From positions 310,001 to 374,000 of the forward strand of contig NZ_AUMS01000001.1 in assembly GCF_000430805.1 (NCBI RefSeq): a stretch of DNA of 64,000 nt, read 5' to 3'. A program made the position numbers and the translations under genes. The notes under the pieces were generated by a model. That model saw nothing but the letters and a program-made list of their open reading frames with translations, was not told the origin of the DNA and did not search any database. The DNA is from Chitinilyticum aquatile DSM 21506. Its GTDB lineage: Bacteria > Pseudomonadota > Gammaproteobacteria > Burkholderiales > Chitinibacteraceae. This document shows, in pieces, positions 27,466 to 39,556 of this stretch; the first letter of the stretch is position 1; each line of letters begins with the position of its first letter.

Positions 27466-29160
27466 TTATTCCTGACCGGACAACTTGGCCTTCAGCAGTG
27501 CGCCGAGGTTGGTTGTACCAGCGCTGGCATCGGAAGTGAGCTGGCTGATGGCAGCCTTCTCTTCGCCGGCATCCTTGGCCTTGATCGACAGGTTGATCGA
27601 ACGGTTCTTGCGATCAACGTTGATGATCATGGCTTCGACTTCCTCGCCATCCTTCAGGACGGTACGGATGTCTTCAACGCGGTCACGCGATACTTCGGTG
27701 GCGCGCAGATAGCCTTCAACATCGTCGGCCAGCTGGATGGTTGCGCCCTTGGCATCCATGGACTTCACGGTACCCTTGACGATTGCACCCTTGTCGCTGC
27801 TTGCTACGTAGTTGTTGAACGGATCACCTTCGAGCTGCTTGATGCCGAGGCTGATGCGTTCCTTTTCCATATCGATGGACAGAACCACGGCTTCGACTTC
27901 ATCGCCCTTCTTGTAGTTGCGAACGGCTTCTTCGCCGGCAACGTGCCAGGACAGGTCGGACAGGTGAACCAGGCCATCGATGCCGCCCGGCAGACCAACG
28001 AACACACCGAAATCGGTGATGGACTTGATCGCGCCTTGCAGCTTGTCGCCCTTCTTGAAGTTCTGACCGAACTCTTCCCACGGATTGGCCAGGCATTGCT
28101 TCATGCCGAGGCTGATACGACGCTTTTCTTCGTCGATGTCGAGGATCATGACTTCGACTTCGTCGCCCAGCTGAACAACCTTGGACGGGTGAACGTTCTT
28201 GTTGGTCCAGTCCATTTCGGACACGTGTACCAGACCTTCGATACCTTGTTCGATTTCAACGAACGCGCCGTAGTCGGTCAGGTTGGTCACCTTGCCGAAC
28301 AGACGGGTGCCTTGCGGATAACGACGGGACAGGCCCACCCACGGATCTTCACCCAGTTGCTTCAGACCCAGGGATACGCGGTTCTTCTCTTGATCGAACT
28401 TCAGAACCTTGGCTTCAACTTCATCACCCACAGCCAGAACTTCGCTCGGGTGCTTGACACGGCGCCATGCCAGATCGGTGATGTGCAGCAGACCATCGAT
28501 ACCACCCAGATCAACGAACGCACCGTAGTCGGTGATGTTCTTGACGATACCCTTGATGATCGCGCCTTCCTTCAGGGTTTCGAGCAGCTTCTGACGCTCT
28601 TCGCCCAGGGATTCTTCCAGTACGGCACGACGGGAAACAACCACGTTGTTGCGCTTGCGATCGAGCTTGATAACCTTGAACTCAACCAGCTTGCCTTCGA
28701 ACGGAGTGGTGTCCTTGATCGGGCGGGTGTCAACCAGCGAACCCGGCAGGAATGCGCGCAGACCGTTGACCATGACAGTCAGGCCGCCCTTGACCTTGCC
28801 CGAAATAACGCCGGACATGATCGCACCCTTTTCCAGAGCATCTTCCAGCTCGATCCACGAAGCCAGGCGCTTGGCTTTTTCACGGGAGAGCTTAGTTTCG
28901 CCGTAGCCGTTTTCCAGGCTATCGATAGCAACGGTCACGAAATCGCCGATCTTGACGTCAACGTCGCCGTTGTCGTTCTTGAATTCTTCGAGGGCAATCA
29001 GGGACTCGGACTTCAGACCGGCGTTGACAGTTACCCAGTTCTGGTCGATGCCAACAACCTCGGCGGTGATCACTTCACCGGAGCGCATTTCCTGGCTCTT
29101 GAGGCTTTCTTCAAACAGGGCGGCAAAACTGTCCATACCGGACAAAGTAGCTGTAGTCAT
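27466..29160 (-). CDS. rpsA: 30S ribosomal protein S1
   Basis: 564 residues with six S1 RNA-binding repeats, seen as recurrent units such as [35 protein letters not shown] and [19 protein letters not shown]1 unfolds and docks mRNA on the ribosome and regulates its own gene by binding its leader in E. coli. Codon use is typical of highly expressed genes here, with a clear preference for a few codons. Confidence 0.97.
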   Translation of the reverse strand: MTTATLSGMDSFAALFEESLKSQEMRSGEVITAEVVGIDQNWVTVNAGLKSESLIALEEFKNDNGDVDVKIGDFVTVAIDSLENGYGETKLSREKAKRLASWIELEDALEKGAIMSGVISGKVKGGLTVMVNGLRAFLPGSLVDTRPIKDTTPFEGKLVEFKVIKLDRKRNNVVVSRRAVLEESLGEERQKLLETLKEGAIIKGIVKNITDYGAFVDLGGIDGLLHITDLAWRRVKHPSEVLAVGDEVEAKVLKFDQEKNRVSLGLKQLGEDPWVGLSRRYPQGTRLFGKVTNLTDYGAFVEIEQGIEGLVHVSEMDWTNKNVHPSKVVQLGDEVEVMILDIDEEKRRISLGMKQCLANPWEEFGQNFKKGDKLQGAIKSITDFGVFVGLPGGIDGLVHLSDLSWHVAGEEAVRNYKKGDEVEAVVLSIDMEKERISLGIKQLEGDPFNNYVASSDKGAIVKGTVKSMDAKGATIQLADDVEGYLRATEVSRDRVEDIRTVLKDGEEVEAMIINVDRKNRSINLSIKAKDAGEEKAAISQLTSDASAGTTNLGALLKAKLSGQE

Positions 29161-29345
29161 ATTGGGATAGGATCCAAATACTCGCCAGACAGACGTCTGC
29201 GAGCGGGGTTAGTTGGACAAAAGGCCGGAAAGCGTTGCGCATCCGGCCAGCAAACACCCCTTGCGGGGCACATCCGCCACCGGAACAACCAGCAGCGAAG
29301 GCAGTATTTTAAAGAAATCCTTTTTTCCGATCAAGCCTTTAGTGA
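29161..29345 (-). promoter_or_regulatory. rpsA leader region with hairpins
   Basis: The 185 bases between the cmk stop and rpsA ATG can form several hairpins on the rpsA mRNA. One is GGCCGGAA ... ATCCGGCC (about 29222-29247) and another CCCC-TTGC-GGGG (29257-29268). S1 binding to such structured rpsA leaders is known in gammaproteobacteria; whether the structure here is equivalent cannot be told by eye. Confidence 0.35.
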
Positions 29346-29999
29346 TTATTTCTCCCGCCACCAGCGCAATATCGTTGCAACCGCCTCATCGATTCCCATT
29401 GCGGTGGTATCGAGCAGCTTCGCATCCGGCAACTGCCGCAGCGGTGCAACGAGCCGATTGCGGTCACGCTCGTCGCGTGCGGCCAGGTCGGCCGTGATGG
29501 CGGCAAGGTCGGCCGCCTCACCGCGAGCGATCAGCTGCTTGTAGCGGCGCTCGGCGCGGGCTTCGGGCGTTGCGGTCAGAAATACCTTCAGCTCAGCCTG
29601 CGGAAAGATGACCTCACCCATGTCGCGACCATCACCAAGCAGGCCAGGTGCGCGGGCAAAGTCGCGCTGACGTTGCAACAGTGCGCTACGCACCGCCGGC
29701 AGGGCGGCCACTTTCGACGCTCCGACGCCGATGTGTTCGCTGCGGATTTCTGTGCTGACATCTTCACCGGCCAGCAAAACGACGTCACCATCGAATACCA
29801 CATCCAGCGCGGCAGCCACGCGGGCAACGGCGGCCTCGTCATCCCAGCCGGCACCCGCTTTTTCCGCGGCCAGTGCCGTCAGGCGGTAGAGTGCGCCGGA
29901 ATCCAGATAGTGAAAACCCAGCTCGGCGGCAACGCGCTGCGCGACCGTACCCTTGCCGGAGGCCGACGGACCATCAATGGCGATAACAGGAATATTCAT
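29346..29999 (-). CDS. cmk: Cytidylate kinase
   Basis: 217 residues from MNIPVIAIDGPSASGKGTVA. The start at 29999 puts the P-loop (GPSASGKG) at residue 10 as usual; a longer frame reaches 30038 but runs into the repeat. The DGRDMGEVIFP and SAGARRYKQ-like lid regions (LTATPEARAERRYKQL) are intact. It phosphorylates CMP and dCMP. Together with rpsA and ihfB it forms the conserved block. Confidence 0.95.
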   Translation of the reverse strand: MNIPVIAIDGPSASGKGTVAQRVAAELGFHYLDSGALYRLTALAAEKAGAGWDDEAAVARVAAALDVVFDGDVVLLAGEDVSTEIRSEHIGVGASKVAALPAVRSALLQRQRDFARAPGLLGDGRDMGEVIFPQAELKVFLTATPEARAERRYKQLIARGEAADLAAITADLAARDERDRNRLVAPLRQLPDAKLLDTTAMGIDEAVATILRWWREK

Positions 30000-30047
30000 G
30001 GGTATAGCCCCTGAACCTTTTAAAAACGAAAGGCGCAAGCCTATACA
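30000..30047. repeat. GGGTAT palindrome family, copy between cmk and the aldo/keto reductase
   Basis: Left arm GGGTATAGCCCCTGAACCTTT (30000-30020, starting at the base next to the cmk ATG) pairs with right arm AAAGGCGCAAGCCTATACAG (30029-30048). It contains the TAG stop of the upstream reductase gene (30041-30043, reverse strand), so it spans the whole 41-base gap. Confidence 0.7.
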
Positions 30048-31030
30048 GTTGCCAGTATTTCTTCAATGCGTGCCAGCTCGCCGGCCGTGAAATCCAGCTT
30101 GCGCACTGCACCCAGATTTTCCTCGATCTGACTGACGCGACTCGCGCCGATAATGACCGAGGTCACTGTTTGCAGCGCCCAGGCCAGCGACATCTGTGCC
30201 AGTGTCTGCCCGCGCGCTTCGGCCAGAGCATTGAGGGCCCGCACCTGCGCAAGTCTCGCCTCGACTTTTTCCGGCGTCAGGAAGGGGTTGTCGACTGAGC
30301 CGGCACGGGAATCCTCTGGGATACCATTCAGATAACGACTGGTCAGCAAACCCTGCGCCAGCGGGCAAAAGGCAATCGAGCCGATGCCCTGCTCGTCCAG
30401 CACACGGGTCAGGCCGTTTTCGATCCAGCGGTCGAACATTGAAAAACTTGGCTGGTGGATCAGACAAGGGGTACCCAGCTGCTTCAGGATGCGAGCAGCC
30501 TCGGCGGTCTGCTCGGCGGAATAGGACGAGATGCCCACATACAGCGCCTTGCCCTGCCGCACGATGGCATCAAGCGCCCCCATGGTTTCTTCCATCGGTG
30601 TTTCCGGATCGGGACGGTGCGAATAGAAAATATCCACATAATCGAGGCCCATGCGCTTGAGGCTCTGGTCAAGGCTCGCCATCAGGTATTTGCGGCTACC
30701 CCACTCGCCATACGGCCCCTCCCACATCTGCCAGCCAGCCTTGGTGGAGACGATCAGCTCGTCGCGATACGGCCGCAGATCCTGCGCCAGTACCCGCCCG
30801 AAGGTTTCCTCTGCCGCACCGGGACGCGGGCCGTAGTTGTTGGCCAGATCAAAATGCGTCACGCCGTGATCGAAAGCGTGCAGCAGCATCGCGCGGCTGT
30901 TGTCGTAGGGCCGGTTCTCGCCAAAGTTGTGCCACAGGCCCAGCGAAATCGCCGGCAGCTTGAGGCCGCTGCGGCCACAGCGTCGGTAAGGCATCGGTTC
31001 ATAACGGTTTGCAGCTGCCTGATAGACCAT
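30041..31030 (-). CDS. Aldo/keto reductase, YghZ/Gpr-type
   Basis: 329 residues. A TIM-barrel NADPH-dependent oxidoreductase. Tetrad residues are seen in FDLANNYGP (Asp, Tyr), STKAGWQMWEGPYG (Lys) and FYSHRPDPETP (His). The C-terminal NADP phrase VIIGASRVSQIEENLGA is typical. The WxxPYG and GGSRKYLM-like loop resemble E. coli YghZ (L-glyceraldehyde 3-phosphate reductase), which detoxifies methylglyoxal-type compounds; substrate here is not proven. The stop codon lies in the palindrome. Confidence 0.85.
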   Translation of the reverse strand: MVYQAAANRYEPMPYRRCGRSGLKLPAISLGLWHNFGENRPYDNSRAMLLHAFDHGVTHFDLANNYGPRPGAAEETFGRVLAQDLRPYRDELIVSTKAGWQMWEGPYGEWGSRKYLMASLDQSLKRMGLDYVDIFYSHRPDPETPMEETMGALDAIVRQGKALYVGISSYSAEQTAEAARILKQLGTPCLIHQPSFSMFDRWIENGLTRVLDEQGIGSIAFCPLAQGLLTSRYLNGIPEDSRAGSVDNPFLTPEKVEARLAQVRALNALAEARGQTLAQMSLAWALQTVTSVIIGASRVSQIEENLGAVRKLDFTAGELARIEEILATV

Positions 31031-31336
31031 CTGGACTACTCCTGCTGGTGAGCGAATGGGCAGAGTCTGGCCGAAGAAATGCCGGCCGGATATACCTGCA
31101 AGCCATTATGGCAAGAGCGGATAAAAATGCGCTGCCTTGCGGGATGTTCGCAGCTTCATCGTGCACCAGTTGCCAGTGCCTGCCGGCGCAGCCTGGCGTG
31201 GCGGGCAGGCCTTGCACATGGCAGTAACAAGGGTATGCAACCACAACCCTTTCATTATAATCGCTGAACGGGCATACGGGTCCACGTATCGGCCAGAGGC
31301 AATGTCTGCCGTGCGCAGACACAGCCGGCCGCGTCT
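31031..31336. other. Gap between the reductase and tyrA
   Basis: 306 bases without a convincing gene; short open frames on both strands lack ribosome binding sites and family likeness. It contains GGGTATGCAACC ... GGGCATACGG (31230-31279), perhaps a badly decayed palindrome copy, and CATTATAAT near 31252-31260, a possible -10 region. Confidence 0.4.
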
Positions 31337-32221
31337 TCAGCCCCCGGGCTTGCCCCACTTGCTGCGCGCCTTGCTGGCGCGATCAATGAAGGTAGTCAAC
31401 GCGTCAGCATCGGTACTTTCAACCAGCGCGATCAGTTCATCCAGCCGCGCGCGGTTGGCGTTCAGGTCACGCAGGATGGCGTCGCGGTTGGCCAGCGTGA
31501 TGTCGCGCCACATTTCGGGGTGCGAGCCGGCGATGCGAGTGAAGTCGCGAAAGCCCGTGGCGGCAAAATCGAGGCAACGATCGGCATTGTCACGATCCAG
31601 TACGGCATTCATGTAGGAAAACGCCAGCAGATGCGGCACATGGCTGACGCAGGCGAAAATGCCGTCGTGTTCTTCCGCACTCAGTTCATGTACCACCGCG
31701 CCGCAGGCTTCCCACAGCGCGCGCACGCGCGCAATACTCTCCTGGGTATTCTCCGGCAAGGCAGTCAGCACAACACGTCTACCTTCATACAGGCCATATT
31801 GCGCCGCCGAAGCACCACTCAGGTCCGAGCCGGCAATCGGATGACCCGGTATGCAGTGCGCCAATTGCTGCGGCAGATGCTGGCGGTAGAGCGCGACGAC
31901 ATCCTGTTTGGTCGAGCCACCGTCAGTCACGATGCAATCCGGAGCAAGATGCGGGGCAATCTGCTGCATCAGCGCGCCCATCTGGCCGACCGGCGTTCCC
32001 AGCATGACCAGATCAGCACCCTGTACGGCGCTGGCCGCATCCAGGCTGGCCGAATCGATCACCTTCAGTTCGATCGCACGCTCGAGGTTGGACATGCTGC
32101 GGCCGACGCCGACCACTTCGTTCACCAGGCGGGCGCGCTTCAAGGCCAGCGCAAAGGAGCCGCCAATCAGCCCGGTGCCCAGCAGCACCAGTTTGTTTAC
32201 AGGATTCATTGCCAGGTCCAT
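31337..32221 (-). CDS. tyrA: Prephenate dehydrogenase
   Basis: About 290-294 residues (start at 32221 or, four codons later, at 32209). The NAD-binding motif GTGLIGGSFA lies near residue 15. Catalytic and substrate regions GHPIAGSDLSGA and SHVPHLLAFSYMNAV follow. The C-terminal helical dimer domain is complete. It makes hydroxyphenylpyruvate for tyrosine. It follows the DAHP synthase gene by three bases, an aromatic pathway pair. Confidence 0.93.
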   Translation of the reverse strand: MDLAMNPVNKLVLLGTGLIGGSFALALKRARLVNEVVGVGRSMSNLERAIELKVIDSASLDAASAVQGADLVMLGTPVGQMGALMQQIAPHLAPDCIVTDGGSTKQDVVALYRQHLPQQLAHCIPGHPIAGSDLSGASAAQYGLYEGRRVVLTALPENTQESIARVRALWEACGAVVHELSAEEHDGIFACVSHVPHLLAFSYMNAVLDRDNADRCLDFAATGFRDFTRIAGSHPEMWRDITLANRDAILRDLNANRARLDELIALVESTDADALTTFIDRASKARSKWGKPGG

Positions 32222-32224
32222 GTC

Positions 32225-33241
32225 TTACAAGATTCGCCCCACCGCGGCAGCAATGGCTTTCAGTGTGGCCATCAGCTGCTTGAGTTCGTCCGGCGACAGC
32301 GCCTGATCGGCATCGCACCAGGCTTCGCACGGGTTCGGGTGCATTTCGACCAGGAGGCCGTCAGCACCGGCGGCAATTGCCGCCTGCGACAGCGAGGCGA
32401 CCATCCATGCCTTGCCGCCGGCATGGCTCGGGTCGACGATCACCGGCAGATGGGTTTCGCGCTTGAGAACCGGAATCGCAGTCACGTCGAGCACGTTGCG
32501 ATACGCGGTCTCAAAAGTGCGGATACCGCGCTCACAGAAAATGATGTTGTGGTTGCCGCCGGCAGCGATGTATTCGGCGGCCATCAGCCATTCGCTGATC
32601 GTGGCCGACAGGCCGCGCTTGAGGATTACCGGCTTGTTCACGCGCCCCACTTCTTTCAGCAGATCGAAATTCTGCATATTGCGCGCGCCGATCTGGATGA
32701 CGTCGACGTCGTATTCCATGAAGGTGTCGAGCATGCGCACATCCATCAGCTCGGTAACGATGGGCAGATTGTGACGGCCAGCGGCTTCCTTCAGGTATTC
32801 CAGCCCCTGCACACCGAGGCCCTGGAAGGCATACGGGCTGGTGCGCGGCTTGAAGGCGCCACCGCGCATCATGCGGCAGCCGGCATCCACCACACCTTGA
32901 GCGGCCAGCGCCATCTGCTCCGGCGTTTCAACCGAGCACGGACCGCCAATCACCTGGATCTGCTCGCCACCCAGCGGAATGCCGCGAATCTTGATGATGG
33001 AGCCATCCGGATGCGTTACACGCGAAACGATCTTGTACTGCTTGGCCACCCGGGTCACGCGATCCACGCCGTCCAGGCGCTCGAAACGCGGCATGTCCAG
33101 CTTGTCCTCGTCGCCAATGGCGCCGATGATGGTCAGCTCCGCCCCGCGCGAAACATGCTCTTGCAACCCCGCTTCGCGGATGTGGTCAACAACATTGGCA
33201 ATCTGCGCGTCGGTGGCGTGGTACTGCATGACGATGATCAT
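32225..33241 (-). CDS. aroF: DAHP synthase, type I-beta (aromatic pathway first step)
   Basis: 338 residues. The N-terminal 70-residue ferredoxin-like regulatory domain (MIIVMQYHATDAQIANVVDH...) is fused to the TIM-barrel catalytic domain, with VIGGPCSVETPEQ, GGAFKPRTSPYAFQG and VIVDPSHAGGK. This is the Thermotoga/Bacillus-like I-beta type, not the E. coli AroFGH type. The N-terminal domain gives feedback inhibition by aromatic amino acids in known relatives. It is followed directly by tyrA. Confidence 0.93.
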   Translation of the reverse strand: MIIVMQYHATDAQIANVVDHIREAGLQEHVSRGAELTIIGAIGDEDKLDMPRFERLDGVDRVTRVAKQYKIVSRVTHPDGSIIKIRGIPLGGEQIQVIGGPCSVETPEQMALAAQGVVDAGCRMMRGGAFKPRTSPYAFQGLGVQGLEYLKEAAGRHNLPIVTELMDVRMLDTFMEYDVDVIQIGARNMQNFDLLKEVGRVNKPVILKRGLSATISEWLMAAEYIAAGGNHNIIFCERGIRTFETAYRNVLDVTAIPVLKRETHLPVIVDPSHAGGKAWMVASLSQAAIAAGADGLLVEMHPNPCEAWCDADQALSPDELKQLMATLKAIAAAVGRIL

Positions 33242-33329
33242 GGGGCGGCTTCCTGCTCTGAACTGAAATATGGCCGCTACTTTAGCAGAAGCCCGCCCTC
33301 TGCGCCTTGCGAGGCCACTTCAGCGACAA

Positions 33330-34022
33330 TCAGGGTGCAAGCCGGTAGCCGACACCGGTTTCGGTCTGGATATGCCGTGGCAGCGCCGGGTCGTCCTCCA
33401 GCTTCTGCCGCAGGTGTCCCATGTAGACACGCAGATATTGGCTGGATTCGCTATGGTTCGGCCCCCAGACTTCGCGCAGCAGCTCGCGGTGCGTCATCAC
33501 CTTGCCGGCGTGGCGGATCAGCGTGGTCAGCAGGCGGTATTCGATGGGCGTGAGGTGGATGGACTGGCTGTTTTTGCTGACCTGTCGCTGCACCAGATCC
33601 ACCTGCACCGAGCCGAACACGAACACCTGCTCGTTCTTCGCGCTGCTGCCGGCATGCCTGCGCAGCAGCACGCGGATGCGCGCAAGGCATTCGTCCACCC
33701 CGAAAGGCTTGGTCAGATAATCATCAGCCCCTGCATCCAGTGCGGCCACTTTTTCCGCCTCCTGTGCGCGCGCCGAGAGCACGAGGATCGGCAGCGCCGT
33801 CCAGTCGCGCAGTTGGCGGATAACTTCAACACCGTCCATGTCCGGCAGGCCGAGATCGAGTATCACCAGATCGGGCTTGCGGCTGGCCACCGCCAACAGG
33901 CCGCGCTGCCCGTTCTCAGCCTCGAAAACCTGCATGCCGGCGTGCTCCAGCGTGGTCCGCAGAAAGCGCCGGATCGGCGCTTCGTCTTCGATAAACACCA
34001 CGGTGATGGTCAGGTCGTTCAT
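33330..34022 (-). CDS. kdpE: KDP operon response regulator KdpE
   Basis: 230 residues. Receiver domain with phospho-acceptor Asp in VILDLGLPDMDGV near 55 and the switch Lys region (LTKPFGVDE). The C-terminal OmpR-type winged helix has HLTPIEYRLLTTLIRHAGK and the recognition end TETGVGYRLAP. It activates kdp genes under potassium limitation or high salt. It overlaps kdpD by four bases (ATGA). Confidence 0.96.
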   Translation of the reverse strand: MNDLTITVVFIEDEAPIRRFLRTTLEHAGMQVFEAENGQRGLLAVASRKPDLVILDLGLPDMDGVEVIRQLRDWTALPILVLSARAQEAEKVAALDAGADDYLTKPFGVDECLARIRVLLRRHAGSSAKNEQVFVFGSVQVDLVQRQVSKNSQSIHLTPIEYRLLTTLIRHAGKVMTHRELLREVWGPNHSESSQYLRVYMGHLRQKLEDDPALPRHIQTETGVGYRLAP

Positions 34023-36724
34023 TCGGCATCCAGGGACAGCGCCGGCGGCGTACCGCGCGGCAGGGTAAAGGTAAAGGCAGCGCCGTGCGGCTGGCGGTTT
34101 TCCGCGTGGATGCCGCCGCCGTGCGCAGCGATGATCGTGCGGCAGATGGCCAGACCCAGCCCTACGCCCGGGGTGGATGACTCAGTGGTACCGCGGGTGA
34201 ATTTGTCGAATAGCCGCTCGGCAGCACCGGCCGGCAGTCCCGGACCATCATCGCAGACACTCACGGCGACCTGCTCGCCCTCAATGCGGGCACTGATCAC
34301 GATTTCCGACCCGGCCGGGGTGTATTTGGCCGCATTTTCCAGCAGATTGACCAGCACGCGCTCGATCAGAACCGCATCGTACTCGATCATGGGCAGATCG
34401 CGCGGCAACTCGACCCGCAAGCGGTGCTGCTGCAACTGGCCGGCGCAGCCACGCGCGGCACTGCCGATCACTTCTTCCAGCAACTGCCATTCACGCTTGA
34501 GCTTCACGCCCGACTGCAGGCTGGCCATATCCAGCAGATTGGTAACCAGACTGTTCATGCGCAGGATTTCATCATTCATCGCGCCAAGTGCTGAGCGCTG
34601 CTCGCCGGCATCGAGCTTTTCCGACTGCAGCAGACTGAGCATGCCGATCAGGCTGGTCAAGGGCGTACGCAAATCGTGCGATACGGCAGAGAGCACACTG
34701 TTGCGCAGACGTTCGGATTCCATCGCAACAATGGCATCCTGGGCAACCTCGACGTAATGAACGCGCTCAAGCGACAGCGCAATCTGGCTGGCGCAGGTTT
34801 CCAGCAGGCGCTGTTGCTCGGGCGTGGCGATCAGGGCGTGATCGTCGATCACCAGCGCCAGCACACCACGCAGCCGCATTGGTGCCTTCAGGGGTATGTA
34901 GAGCGCACCGGCAGCCGGCAGGGTTTGCGTACCCATGCCTGCCGGCTCGGCATGATCGAACACCCACTGGGCCAGCCCGAGATCGAAGCTGCCCAGCTCG
35001 CCGGCAGCCTGCAGCTTGTCTTGGGCATCCGGCAACAGCAACAACAGACGGGCCGCAAACAGCTCTTCCAGCTTGCGCAAGCCGATTTCAACCACACTGG
35101 CCGCCGTCAGCGCCCCGGCCAGATCCCGGCCAAGTTCGTAGAGTGCCCGCGTGCGCCGTTCGCGGTAGGTGGCAATCCGGGCTTCAAACTGCAGCCGCGC
35201 GGCGAGCTGGCTGATGATCAGGGCCACCCCCAGCATCAAGACAAAGGTGAACAGATACTGGGTGTCATTGACCGTGAGTGATAATTGCGGTGGTACAAAA
35301 AACAGGTCGAATGCCAGCACGCTGAGAAACGAGGCGGCGATCCCCGGCCCCCTGCCGAAGCGGATGGCAACCAGCACCACCGTCAGCAGAAATACAATCA
35401 CCACATTGGCCGGGTCAAACACATTCAGGAGTGCCGCTGCCAATGCGGATGTCAGGCCGCAGGCAAAGACTGCGGCCAGATACCCTTGCCAGCGCTGCGA
35501 GGGCTTCTCGTCGCCAAAAAACAGGCTGCTGGCCGAACGCCGCGACGGCGGTGCTTCGTCACCGGCCAGTTCGTGCGCGACCACATACACATCGACATCC
35601 TGCGCGCGCTGCGCCAGCCGTTCCGACAAAGGCTGACGCCAGAGGCGGGAGATGCCACTGCGCAGCGATTTGCCGACCACCAGCTTGGAAACATTGCGGC
35701 TGCGGGCAAAAGCCAGCAGTGTCACGGTCAGCTCCGCGCCGGCCAGCACACTGGTCTCGGCGCCCATTTCCTGCGCCAGCCGCAGGTTTGCAATTACCCG
35801 TTCGCGCTGCTGCTTGACTTGTCGCTGCAGGGCCGGCGTTTCGACGTAGACCGCCAGCCAGTCGGCATGCAGGCTGGCAGCGAGCCGTGCCGCGCTGCGG
35901 ATCAGTTTTTCCGCATCGGCACCTGGGCCGACACACACCAGCAAACGCTCGCGTGCCTGCCAGACCGGCTGGATGGATTGATCGGCGCGGTAGGCGCGCA
36001 TCTGCGCATCGACACGGTCAGCCGTGCGACGCAGGGCGAGTTCCCGCAGCGCCAGCAGATTGCCCTTGCGAAAAAAATGCTGTGCAGCGCGCCCCGCCTG
36101 CTCGCCCAGATAGACCTTGCCCTGACTGAGACGATCAAGCAGCTCCTCGGGTGGCAAATCGACCAGCGTCACTTCGTCGGCCGCATCGAACATGTGGTCA
36201 GGCACGGTTTCGCGCACGATGATGCCGGTAATCTGACCGACGATGTCGTTCAGGCTTTCCAGATGCTGCACATTCAGTGTCGTATAGACGTCGATGCCAG
36301 CCGCCAGCAATTCATCGACATCCTGCCAGCGCTTCACATGCCGGCTGCCAGGCACATTGCTGTGCGCGAACTCATCCACCAGCACGAGTACCGGCCGGCG
36401 CAGCAGTGCCGCATCAAGGTCGAATTCCGGCAGCGTGCGTCCGCGGTATTCCTGCGCCCGTGCGGGCAGGACTTCGAGACCCTGCAGCATTTTCTGCGTT
36501 TCGGCGCGGCCATGCGTTTCCACCACCCCGACCAGCACTTCGACTCCTTCGCGCAGCCTGGCCTGTGCTGCCGCCAGCATGGCATAGGTTTTCCCAACAC
36601 CAGCGCAGGCGCCGAAGAAGATCTTGAGCTTGCCCCGGCTGGATCTGGCTTCTTCGCGCTGCAGCTCGGCGAGCAGCGCATCGGGGTCAGGTCGCGCCGA
36701 GTCGGTGCGGTTGTTTTCGCTCAT
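34019..36724 (-). CDS. kdpD: KdpD sensor histidine kinase
   Basis: 901 residues. In order: KdpD N-terminal domain with Walker A-like [14 protein letters not shown] near 40; a USP-like domain (about 240-370); four membrane helices (about 400-500) including a [17 protein letters not shown] region; a GAF-type part; phospho-His in [15 protein letters not shown] near 683; and an ATPase domain with [11 protein letters not shown] and DDGPGLPAG. It senses potassium and turgor and phosphorylates KdpE. It overlaps kdpC and kdpE by four bases each. Confidence 0.96.
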   Translation of the reverse strand: MSENNRTDSARPDPDALLAELQREEARSSRGKLKIFFGACAGVGKTYAMLAAAQARLREGVEVLVGVVETHGRAETQKMLQGLEVLPARAQEYRGRTLPEFDLDAALLRRPVLVLVDEFAHSNVPGSRHVKRWQDVDELLAAGIDVYTTLNVQHLESLNDIVGQITGIIVRETVPDHMFDAADEVTLVDLPPEELLDRLSQGKVYLGEQAGRAAQHFFRKGNLLALRELALRRTADRVDAQMRAYRADQSIQPVWQARERLLVCVGPGADAEKLIRSAARLAASLHADWLAVYVETPALQRQVKQQRERVIANLRLAQEMGAETSVLAGAELTVTLLAFARSRNVSKLVVGKSLRSGISRLWRQPLSERLAQRAQDVDVYVVAHELAGDEAPPSRRSASSLFFGDEKPSQRWQGYLAAVFACGLTSALAAALLNVFDPANVVIVFLLTVVLVAIRFGRGPGIAASFLSVLAFDLFFVPPQLSLTVNDTQYLFTFVLMLGVALIISQLAARLQFEARIATYRERRTRALYELGRDLAGALTAASVVEIGLRKLEELFAARLLLLLPDAQDKLQAAGELGSFDLGLAQWVFDHAEPAGMGTQTLPAAGALYIPLKAPMRLRGVLALVIDDHALIATPEQQRLLETCASQIALSLERVHYVEVAQDAIVAMESERLRNSVLSAVSHDLRTPLTSLIGMLSLLQSEKLDAGEQRSALGAMNDEILRMNSLVTNLLDMASLQSGVKLKREWQLLEEVIGSAARGCAGQLQQHRLRVELPRDLPMIEYDAVLIERVLVNLLENAAKYTPAGSEIVISARIEGEQVAVSVCDDGPGLPAGAAERLFDKFTRGTTESSTPGVGLGLAICRTIIAAHGGGIHAENRQPHGAAFTFTLPRGTPPALSLDAE

Positions 36725-37296
36725 CGTTGCAGCGCATCCAGTGCCAGATTGAGTTCAAGTACATTGACGACCGGGTCGCCCAGAATGCCGAATTGTGCGC
36801 CATCCGTGTGCTCGCTGACCAGTTTCCGCACCTGCTCCACCGGCAGATTGCGGGCCGTGGCCACACGCTCCAGCTGGTAAGTGGCCGCAGCCGGGCTGAT
36901 GTGCGGATCGAGGCCACTGGCCGAGGTGGTCACCAGATCGGTGGGCACGACGCCCTTCTCTCCGGGGTGCGCCGCTTTCAGCGCCTCGACACGCCCCTTG
37001 ATGCCATCCAGCAGCGCGGGATTGGTCGGACCAAGATTGGAGCCACCCGATGCGCCGCCGTTATACGGCATCGGCCCGGTCGCGGACGGACGCCCCCAGA
37101 AATAGTGATCTCCCGTGAAGGATTGCCCGATCAGGCTTGAGCCGACCGTCTTGCCGTCATGCTCGATCAGGCTGCCGCCGGCCTGATACGGGAAAAGGAC
37201 TTTGGCAAGGCCTGTCGTTGCCAGCGGATAAGCCACGCCGGTCAAGAAAGTCAGCAGGGCAAAAATGTTCAGTGCGGGGCGAAGGTGTTGCAGCAT
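36721..37296 (-). CDS. kdpC: KdpC subunit of K+-transporting ATPase
   Basis: 191 residues with one N-terminal membrane helix ([22 protein letters not shown]) and a soluble domain with [16 protein letters not shown] and [17 protein letters not shown]. These are the family signatures. It assists ATP binding to KdpB. It is separated from kdpB by 126 bases that hold a palindrome copy, unlike the tight spacing elsewhere in the operon. Confidence 0.95.
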   Translation of the reverse strand: MLQHLRPALNIFALLTFLTGVAYPLATTGLAKVLFPYQAGGSLIEHDGKTVGSSLIGQSFTGDHYFWGRPSATGPMPYNGGASGGSNLGPTNPALLDGIKGRVEALKAAHPGEKGVVPTDLVTTSASGLDPHISPAAATYQLERVATARNLPVEQVRKLVSEHTDGAQFGILGDPVVNVLELNLALDALQR

Positions 37297-37355
37297 GGCA
37301 ATCTCCTTGATTGTGTGGCGGGCGCGCCGGATGGCGCAACCCTGCCATTACCTTA

Positions 37356-37407
37356 TGGGTATATCTCTGTAGCTATTTCATTTATTTGGCTGCAGACCTA
37401 TACCCAT
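37356..37407. repeat. GGGTAT palindrome copy inside the kdp operon
   Basis: ATGGGTATATCTCTGTAGC and GCTGCAGACCTATACCCAT are near-perfect inverted arms around a short AT-rich centre. It lies between kdpB and kdpC, inside one operon, so it must be tolerated as mRNA; it could set relative expression of kdpC and kdpDE. Confidence 0.75.
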
Positions 37408-37422
37408 CATTATTTATGGGAA

Positions 37423-39489
<2,067 letters not shown>

Positions 39490-39556
39490 TTTGAATCCTC
39501 TCCGGTGGCAGGCACGGCCCGCCACCACATATTCAGGACAGAATCGCCAGTCAGCC

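Noticed and set aside
27943-29544. A 533-codon frame antisense to rpsA and the end of cmk.
   Set aside because: It runs through two well-known genes in the opposite direction and gives no recognisable protein.
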